A stretch of 28,461 nt of DNA from Clostridia bacterium BRH_c25 (GTDB lineage Bacteria > Bacillota_A > Clostridia > Lutisporales > Lutisporaceae), in NCBI GenBank assembly GCA_001515955.1, contig LOES01000169.1, forward strand, positions 1 through 28,461, given 5' to 3'. How positions within the stretch are numbered: the first letter of the stretch is position 1; each line of letters opens with the position of its first letter. The position numbers and the translations under genes are program-made. The notes beneath the pieces are model-generated. The model was not told where the DNA came from. It did not search any database and saw only the letters and a program-made list of their open reading frames with translations. Shown here piece by piece: positions 22,927-28,461 of the stretch.

Positions 22927-23742
22927 TCAAATCTTAGGAAGATTAATTCCATAGAAAATTTCGGATATTTCTCTGTCCAGCTTTTTTTCTATTTCCTTCT
23001 TCTCCTTGGGGCTCAAATCTTCTTCTTTTATTTCAAACAGATAGTTGCTCAGGTTCAGGTCATTTATTCTCATTTTCGTGTGAAATATGCTGGACTGATA
23101 TATGTTCATATCTATGAGACTGTACCTGTCTATTGTCTCCCTGGCAATAAAATTCTGTATTGAGTTTATCTTATGATCTATAAAGTGCTTACGGCCATGT
23201 ATGTCCCTTGTAAAGCCTCTGACCCTGTAGTCTATTGTTATAATATCCGAATCAAAGCTCTGTATAAGATAATTCAATGCTTTTAACGGGGAAATCTCTC
23301 CACAGGTAGTTACATCTATATCAACCCTGAAGGTGCTGATTTCATTCTGAGGGTGGCTTTCAGGATAAGTATGCACTGTTACATGGCTCTTATCAAGGTG
23401 TCCCACTATATTTTCCCTCATTGGAGTAATTATCCCCCTGTTGCAGGAAGGATCAAGCACATAAAGAGGAACCTCCTCCTCGGAAATCAAAAGTGTAACA
23501 CTGGCTCCCTGAGGGTCGTAATCCTGCTTGGCCACATTTAATACACTGGCCCCTATCATTTCCGTAACATCACTGAGTATCTTTGTAAGCCTGGTGGAAT
23601 TATACTGTTCATCAATATACTCAATATATTTGGTACGGTCTTCGTCTGACTTTGTATAGCAAATATCATAGATGTTAAAGCTCAAAGATTTTGTTAGATT
23701 ATTAAACCCATAGAGCTTCAGCTTGCCATTGCCGGCCTTCAT
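22927..23742 (-). CDS. speD: S-adenosylmethionine decarboxylase proenzyme, E. coli SpeD type
   Basis: 271 residues, close to the length and sequence of the enterobacterial enzyme. Block [20 protein letters not shown] opens the protein; the cleavage region is [18 protein letters not shown], where self-cleavage before Ser119 makes the pyruvoyl cofactor; [20 protein letters not shown] follows, and [20 protein letters not shown] is conserved. The enzyme makes decarboxylated SAM, the aminopropyl donor for spermidine. Most Gram-positive bacteria use the much shorter SpeH-type enzyme instead. No spermidine synthase or arginine decarboxylase is adjacent. ATG 23742 is preferred because GGGGTG lies eight bases upstream; ATG 23748 and GTG 23751 are alternatives. 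Confidence 0.95.
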   Translation of the reverse strand: MKAGNGKLKLYGFNNLTKSLSFNIYDICYTKSDEDRTKYIEYIDEQYNSTRLTKILSDVTEMIGASVLNVAKQDYDPQGASVTLLISEEEVPLYVLDPSCNRGIITPMRENIVGHLDKSHVTVHTYPESHPQNEISTFRVDIDVTTCGEISPLKALNYLIQSFDSDIITIDYRVRGFTRDIHGRKHFIDHKINSIQNFIARETIDRYSLIDMNIYQSSIFHTKMRINDLNLSNYLFEIKEEDLSPKEKKEIEKKLDREISEIFYGINLPKI

Positions 23743-23810
23743 AAGCATCACACCCCATCTTCCTTCATCTTTTATAGCAATTCTGCTTATTTAAATTATA
23801 AGCCATAATC

Positions 23811-23839
23811 ATATTAAGCCCTTATGATGCAATTGTCAA
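23811..23839 (-). promoter_or_regulatory. Sigma-A promoter of speD
   Basis: TTGACA (23839-23834), 17 bases, TAATAT (23816-23811) on the minus strand. A dyad TGCAATTTGCA (23849-23859) lies just upstream of the -35 and may be an operator. The start near 23804 gives a leader of about 60 bases. Confidence 0.7.
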
Positions 23840-23895
23840 CATTTCAGATGCAATTTGCAGATTGGCGGTGTATGCTGCAGTAAGCACAGCAGATG

Positions 23896-25209
23896 TTATT
23901 CCTCATTTGCAGAAGCATTTTCAATATCTTCTTCAGATATAGAGTACTTATTCAAAAAAATCAAACCAATCAATATAAAAACAGCCGCAATAGGCCCGCC
24001 AAGTTGAATTCCCAAAGGCTTTTCAGCACTATAGCCAAAAACCTTGAACAATGTCGGTGTAACAAAGGAGGAAAGACCTATCACAACCTTTATTACAAGC
24101 CCCTGGGCACCGAAGAACATGCCCTCTCTTCTCTGACCCCGCAGAGTTCCGTCAAGCTGTGCAATATCGGCAATCATTGCATTAGGGATTACGAATATTA
24201 CTGCCAGTGGAAATCCTGCAAGTATTACTATCCCAAAGGAAATATTGAAGGAGAATACCGTTCCGAAAAATGCAGTAAATGTAAGTATTAATGCAAATAA
24301 GGCAGAAGTAAGCATCAGTATTTTCTTTTTTCCCATAATCAAGGTAAGCTTTGGCAAAAAAGGCATGAAAAGCAGCGAGCCAATAAATGCTCCGGCTATC
24401 ATATAGCCTGAATTCTCAGGAGAAGTTTCAAGCAGCACTTCTGCTATGTACGGCATGGTTATTGTGAGTGTATTTATACCAAACCATACTGTTATATACG
24501 AAATAAGATAATATGCAAAATTTTTGTTGCTCAAGGTGAGTTTTATAGAACCCAGAAGACCCATTGTTGGAAGGGTATCCTCCCGGGCCAGGTCCTCTCT
24601 CACAAATACAGGAGTCAGAATTATTGTAAGAAAGGCTGTTATCCCCAATATTATTCCCATTATTCGGAAGCTGTACATATCAATAATAAGACCTGAACCC
24701 ACCTCAGCTATCATAACTCCTGCTATCTGGGTAAGTCCCTGCATTGTAGTCAGGCTTATCCGTTCTTTGCTCGTCCTGGATACCTCATTTATCAATGCAA
24801 GGTATGGTGCCACAACTATTGTGAAAAATATAAAAAAAAGACTTAAGACTGTGATCAGATAAATGAAGTTACTCATTGATTCTCCATTTACAGGAGGGAA
24901 CCACAGCATGATAAAGGTCACTGTAAGTGGAAAGGATCCGTACAGTATAAAAGGTACCCTTCTTCCCAGCCTGCTTTTGGACCTGTCCGAATAATAGGCT
25001 ACAAGCGGATCCGAGACACTGTCAAATACTCTCCCTATAATCATGGTAAGCCCTATCAGACCTACCGGTATCAGTATGCTAAGTCCCCTGATGTTAGCTT
25101 CAGGAGGTGTATAAAAATACTGATACCATTTCACCGTAACCTGGGTAAATATAGAAATTCCCAGATAACCCATAGAATACATAAACATGACCAGCTTCTT
25201 ACTTCTCAT
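23896..25209 (-). CDS. GPH-type (glycoside-pentoside-hexuronide) sugar permease
   Basis: 437 residues, about twelve helices, of the MFS_2/GPH cation symporter group. Typical features: the early loop GRVFDSVSDPLVAYYSDRSKSRLGRR (shortened here), which carries the D-S-x-S-D-P-x-x-A-x-x-S-D core, and YLALINEVSRTSKERISLTT in the following loop, plus GQRREGMFFGAQGLVIKV near the C terminus. Members import glycosides, pentosides or hexuronides with Na+ or H+. ATG 25209 follows GAGGGGG by nine bases; the ATG six codons earlier contains that ribosome site. The gene lies 23 bases after the nitrilase gene and is probably the last of the cluster; no clear terminator is seen before the speD promoter. Confidence 0.82.
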   Translation of the reverse strand: MRSKKLVMFMYSMGYLGISIFTQVTVKWYQYFYTPPEANIRGLSILIPVGLIGLTMIIGRVFDSVSDPLVAYYSDRSKSRLGRRVPFILYGSFPLTVTFIMLWFPPVNGESMSNFIYLITVLSLFFIFFTIVVAPYLALINEVSRTSKERISLTTMQGLTQIAGVMIAEVGSGLIIDMYSFRIMGIILGITAFLTIILTPVFVREDLAREDTLPTMGLLGSIKLTLSNKNFAYYLISYITVWFGINTLTITMPYIAEVLLETSPENSGYMIAGAFIGSLLFMPFLPKLTLIMGKKKILMLTSALFALILTFTAFFGTVFSFNISFGIVILAGFPLAVIFVIPNAMIADIAQLDGTLRGQRREGMFFGAQGLVIKVVIGLSSFVTPTLFKVFGYSAEKPLGIQLGGPIAAVFILIGLIFLNKYSISEEDIENASANEE

Positions 25210-25232
25210 CTTGTTTAACCCCCTCATTATGA

Positions 25233-26276
25233 CTAAACACCGGAATAAGTGTTTTTATAATAGTCCATCTCAAACTCAGGATTACAGTCTCCAAAGTATT
25301 CATCTGCTTCACGTTCCTTGCGGAGTGCTTCAAGGTCAATATCCCCCACTGCAAGTGAATTTCCTTCAGAATACTTTGATATGGACACTACTCCATCACC
25401 CTTGGGCGTCATGGCGATAGGCGCAAATACTCCGGCTTTCCCGGTAAAATGCATACCACAAAGCCAGCCGTTCAAAGAAGACTTAACGCCGTATACGTAG
25501 GACTCCTGTACTCTTGGCCATATGCCCCGGAGTGCCCTGTAGAGCCTGTATTCCTCATTATTCGCTATCGGAAGCATCACAATATCACAGCCCCTGCTTC
25601 TTGCCAGGTTGAATACTTCATAGTATGTGGCATCCATACACACCGGAAATGTGACATTCCCGATGTCCAGTGAGAATATCTTGAATTCATCAGCTCTTTT
25701 TATCCCCAGCCCTTCCTCAAAGTCAGTGAGATGCAGCTTCTTCTGCCTCCCAAGGATTTCTCCTTCACGGGAGATAATGGCTCCACCGTTATAAAGCTGG
25801 CTGTTCTCGTTAATGAAATAGCTCCCTGTATAAATATATAAGCTATACTTCGAGGCCAAACCGCACATTATTTTTTCAATTGCATTTTGTATTGGTACTG
25901 AAATATTGCATAGTACAGGATAAAGTCCGGCTATATCCAGGCTGGAGTCACTCTTGGCTGCAGCTGATTTGCCGTTCAGATAACGGTTCAGACCGGCAAA
26001 TCCCGGTATTATTCCAAAAAGATCAAAAAAATTATACTCAGGAAAGGCTATTATATCGCAGCCCTGCTCTACTGCTGATTTTACAAAGCTCTCCATGGCA
26101 TCCACGTATGCTTCTATATTTTTGACCGGGCTTACTACTCTTTGTACAGCAGCTGCCCTGACGCCCTTGACTCCGCTCTTGCTGCAGCCTTCCACGGGCT
26201 TTATCCTGTCCAGCTTTCTTTTTATTCTGGCTTCATTAAGCTTCCATTCAAACCATTTTCCCAGCATATTAATCAT
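25233..26276 (-). CDS. Nitrilase-superfamily C-N hydrolase, intact triad
   Basis: 347 residues. The carbon-nitrogen hydrolase triad is complete: Glu80 in IIAFPEYNFF, Lys180 in GRQKKLHLTDFE, and Cys212 in TFPVCMDATYYE. The fold begins at about residue 38 (GVRAAAVQRVVSP). A basic, helical N-terminal extension of about 37 residues precedes it, and the C-terminal tail contains EADEYFGDCNPEFEMDYY. Such enzymes hydrolyse amides, carbamoyl compounds or nitriles through a thioester; the substrate here is unknown. ATG 26276 has GGAGG five bases upstream and overlaps the stop of the preceding paralogue by eight bases, so the two are translated together. A GTG four codons earlier lies on the ribosome site. 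Confidence 0.85.
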   Translation of the reverse strand: MINMLGKWFEWKLNEARIKRKLDRIKPVEGCSKSGVKGVRAAAVQRVVSPVKNIEAYVDAMESFVKSAVEQGCDIIAFPEYNFFDLFGIIPGFAGLNRYLNGKSAAAKSDSSLDIAGLYPVLCNISVPIQNAIEKIMCGLASKYSLYIYTGSYFINENSQLYNGGAIISREGEILGRQKKLHLTDFEEGLGIKRADEFKIFSLDIGNVTFPVCMDATYYEVFNLARSRGCDIVMLPIANNEEYRLYRALRGIWPRVQESYVYGVKSSLNGWLCGMHFTGKAGVFAPIAMTPKGDGVVSISKYSEGNSLAVGDIDLEALRKEREADEYFGDCNPEFEMDYYKNTYSGV

Positions 26277-27093
26277 GATAACCTCCACTGCCCGTTACCG
26301 AAAATATGTCCTTATATGCTTCAATATTAAGCTGGGCCAGTGTATTGAACTTACTCACAGCCTCTTTCCTTTTTTCACTGTCAAGCTCCGCTGCAACAAC
26401 AGGAGTCCCTTGTGCATTGCCTTCAAATGCCATAAAGCCATCCTCTTTTCCGGTCATTTCAAGAGGAGCATGTATTATTGAACGGCTATGGAATTCACAC
26501 CCATTGAAGCTTCCTTTAAAACCGCTTTCAATCCCAAAAAAAAGATTTGCCTGCACATTCTGCCATAAGCCTGACAGCTGCCTGGACATATTTACCGTTC
26601 CTTTAATTGCCACGGGGGACAATACCAGCTCCACCCCTGACATGGCAAGAGCCCTGGAAACCTGCGGGTAGAATATGTCGGTGGATATAATTATCCCAAG
26701 CTTCATCCCCCCGACAGAAATACTGTTCAATTCCACTCCACGGGAGAGTTCAATGCTTTTCTCCCATTTTGCCAGGTATATCTGCCTCTGCTTCATAACT
26801 ACATTCCCATCGATTATTAAGCAGGAGGAATGATAGGTTCGCCCTGCTTCCTTTTCATAATAGCTTCCAGGACATATTACCGTATCCTTATATGTATTTG
26901 AGAGTTCAATAATGTCATTTATGTATCTTTCACCATCAATGAAGAGGCACCCCAGAAGTGCAGGGAAAACTACCATGCTTATATTGTGCTCGTGGCAGAA
27001 GCTAAGCCGGCATTTTACCATTTCTATAAGCTTTTCATAGCTGGTAAGCTTTTGAAAATCCTCATTTTTAAACACTATAGCAGCAGCTTTCAT
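26269..27093 (-). CDS. Nitrilase-superfamily paralogue without catalytic triad
   Basis: 274 residues, with the nitrilase fold throughout. Aligned with its downstream neighbour, all three catalytic positions are changed: Glu to Ala45 (VVFPALLG), Lys to Gln104 (RQIYLAKWE, where the intact gene has KKLHLTDFE), and Cys to Ser137 (IIISTDIFY against FPVCMDATY). The nearby Glu111 and Asp139 are kept. The gene is otherwise undamaged: no frameshift, good ribosome site (GGGGGGGG six bases before ATG 27093). It is therefore likely a maintained pseudo-enzyme, perhaps a partner or regulator of the intact nitrilase. Both may form a hetero-oligomer; this is inference. A start 11 codons earlier lacks a ribosome site. 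Confidence 0.82.
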   Translation of the reverse strand: MKAAAIVFKNEDFQKLTSYEKLIEMVKCRLSFCHEHNISMVVFPALLGCLFIDGERYINDIIELSNTYKDTVICPGSYYEKEAGRTYHSSCLIIDGNVVMKQRQIYLAKWEKSIELSRGVELNSISVGGMKLGIIISTDIFYPQVSRALAMSGVELVLSPVAIKGTVNMSRQLSGLWQNVQANLFFGIESGFKGSFNGCEFHSRSIIHAPLEMTGKEDGFMAFEGNAQGTPVVAAELDSEKRKEAVSKFNTLAQLNIEAYKDIFSVTGSGGYHD

Positions 27094-27142
27094 CCATAAC
27101 CCCCCCCTTAGGTGATTTTGGAACATCTCAAAGGCGAATTGC

Positions 27143-28461
27143 TCACTTGCGGGCTTGAATCAATACATGATAAAGAGCAAAGGCCAGATAGCCGCTTCCT
27201 GTAGCAAAACCTACCCCAGTCTTTGCTTCTCCTGTTTCCCTGTCGAAGCTCTCACACAAAAGCCCAAAGTCCATATTTGCAGCCTTAAGCCATCCTATTG
27301 CCCGATCCTGCAAAACCGGATTAAGTATGCTCCCGCACAGCCCCAGTCCCGATGGGGTGTTGGGATGATGATCACAGGCCAGCTCATTTATTTTAGAAGA
27401 CTCACAGTAATATTTATATTTATTGGAATAATAATATTCTATAGTATTCCGGAAAAGCTCCTCCTGGCAGTCTATAAAGCCATAGTAATGCAAGAGCCCC
27501 AAATTCCCCGGAGGATCATTGTATAAGCTGAAGCCTCCAATTCCATCACAGGACCAAACAAATATACCGGTACCATCTATATTTTTTACAAGGTTATTAT
27601 ATATGCCGTTATATATGCCTTCTATCCTGCTACCTATCAACTGGGCCTTTTCCGCAAGACCCATTCTCTGATATAATCTCATCAGGTTTTTGAGCCCACT
27701 CCAAAGTATCACATTGTCTATAGTGAGAAAAGGATATTCACTGGGGTCATCCGAAGGCATCAGAAAAGTCCTGTAAAGGCCGGTATCACAGTCGTATTCC
27801 CTTTCAATCCTCTTAAATACAGCTTCAAGGGCTCTCAATATATCATCATCGATATCCTCCATACTGCCCAATAGAATGAAGTAGCTGGCAGCTTCATCAA
27901 GCTCAAATCCCGGATAAAGCACAGTCCCGTCTATATAATGAGCATGGTCCCCTGCGTTCTTTGCATGCATCAATATCATATCCCTGCACAGGCTTGAATA
28001 AAACTCGCTGTCCACCAGCTTTATGGCCGGAAATGACCACAAAAAACTGTCTCTCTCCCAGAAAGCTCCCGAGACGTAATATCTTGGGCTTCTGGAGGTC
28101 AGTGCAGCATATCTGTCACTCTCCATATCCTTTCCAACTGCAAAGAAGTAGTTGAAGAACATATTTTCATTCAAAAGCCTTTGAAGCAATATATCCTTGT
28201 CATATTCCACAGATTTGCTCTTTAACCAGGTTGACAGCTCAGCGTATATGCCTCTGTAACCCTTCCTCCTGAAATGCATGAGTGTTGTGGAAGCTCCATC
28301 CATATCTGAATTTACTGTAATGTAAAATGCATTGCTGTCATTGCATGCAAGCTTCAAGGCAAGGTTATTTCCGTCAATGCTCCGGTGCCCAAATTCACTG
28401 TCCCCGCCAAAGGCTATGCTGAAGCCTATATTGCCCGAGGTAATATTTACTGCGGGATTTC
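27143..28461 (-). CDS. Six-hairpin glycosidase-like protein, N terminus off window
   Basis: 438 residues are visible and the frame stays open to the right edge, so the start lies outside. A TTG at 28357 is inside the frame but is not a real start, since the preceding 34 codons read like protein (GFSIAFGGDSEFGHRSIDGN). The first part is beta-rich and the rest looks like an alpha/alpha toroid: YVSGAFWERDSFLWSFPAIK, then YIDGTVLYPGFELDEAASYF, DNVILWSGLKNLMRLYQRMG, and NTPSGLGLCGSILNPVLQDR with helices between. The ERD and ELDEA motifs and helix pattern recall six-hairpin glycosidases (as in GH15, GH78, GH125 and relatives). I cannot name the family. There is no signal peptide in the visible part. 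It is 49 bases upstream of the pseudo-nitrilase. Confidence 0.75.
   Translation of the reverse strand, partial: NPAVNITSGNIGFSIAFGGDSEFGHRSIDGNNLALKLACNDSNAFYITVNSDMDGASTTLMHFRRKGYRGIYAELSTWLKSKSVEYDKDILLQRLLNENMFFNYFFAVGKDMESDRYAALTSRSPRYYVSGAFWERDSFLWSFPAIKLVDSEFYSSLCRDMILMHAKNAGDHAHYIDGTVLYPGFELDEAASYFILLGSMEDIDDDILRALEAVFKRIEREYDCDTGLYRTFLMPSDDPSEYPFLTIDNVILWSGLKNLMRLYQRMGLAEKAQLIGSRIEGIYNGIYNNLVKNIDGTGIFVWSCDGIGGFSLYNDPPGNLGLLHYYGFIDCQEELFRNTIEYYYSNKYKYYCESSKINELACDHHPNTPSGLGLCGSILNPVLQDRAIGWLKAANMDFGLLCESFDRETGEAKTGVGFATGSGYLAFALYHVLIQARK

Noticed and set aside
28355..28357. TTG 28357 as the start of the glycosidase-like gene
   Set aside because: The frame is open and protein-like to the window edge, so this is an internal codon of a truncated gene.

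Overview
The window looks like a chromosomal segment from a low-to-moderate GC, anaerobic, probably spore-forming member of the Clostridia. Reasons: AT-rich intergenic DNA, strong AGGAGG-type ribosome sites, frequent TTG/GTG starts, sigma-A promoters of the TTGACT-17-TATAAT kind, many hairpin-plus-U-tract terminators, and families common in Clostridia (ECF sigma with zf-HC2 anti-sigma, ABC-F, DUF4097, CC/Se-type selenoprotein). Almost everything is on the minus strand; only a stand-alone response regulator and a BrxD-like ATPase are on the plus strand.

Layout. 1-2.4 kb: the first codons of an off-window gene, an AT-rich membrane protein, tRNA-Arg(ACG) with its own promoter and terminator, and a small gene that ordinary ORF calling splits: a 97-residue protein with an in-frame UGA followed by a SECIS-like hairpin, best read as a HesB-like / CC-Se motif selenoprotein. 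1.7-3.5 kb: ECF sigma factor, zf-HC2 anti-sigma factor and B-box membrane protein in one overlapping operon. 3.7-7.5 kb: HAD phosphatase, DUF4097/LiaF-like membrane protein with beta-repeats, M1 metallopeptidase lipoprotein. 7.8-10.5 kb: CheY-like regulator convergent with and overlapping an AEC transporter, which follows an NhaC-type antiporter. 10.7-14.1 kb: ABC-F ATPase behind an attenuator-like leader, an orphan BrxD/DUF2791 ATPase, and a 43-residue small ORF.

14.25-19.5 kb: a complete branched-chain amino-acid type (HAAT) ABC importer, livK-livH-livM-livG-livF, with overlapping or near-abutting genes after livK, a terminator between livK and livH, and a long livK 5' leader. 19.6-22.8 kb: an organic-acid/ion permease, a Trp-rich small protein that may be a spore-coat component, and an MFS permease. 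22.9-23.8 kb: S-adenosylmethionine decarboxylase of the E. coli SpeD type with a clear promoter.

23.9-28.46 kb: a co-directional cluster (running off the right edge) of a six-hairpin glycosidase-like protein, two nitrilase-superfamily proteins and a GPH-type sugar permease. One nitrilase has an intact Glu-Lys-Cys triad; its partner has lost all three residues (Ala, Gln, Ser). This live/dead nitrilase pair beside a glycosidase and a glycoside permease is the best candidate for an undescribed pathway here. The UGA-containing selenoprotein is the clearest gene that standard annotation would miss.
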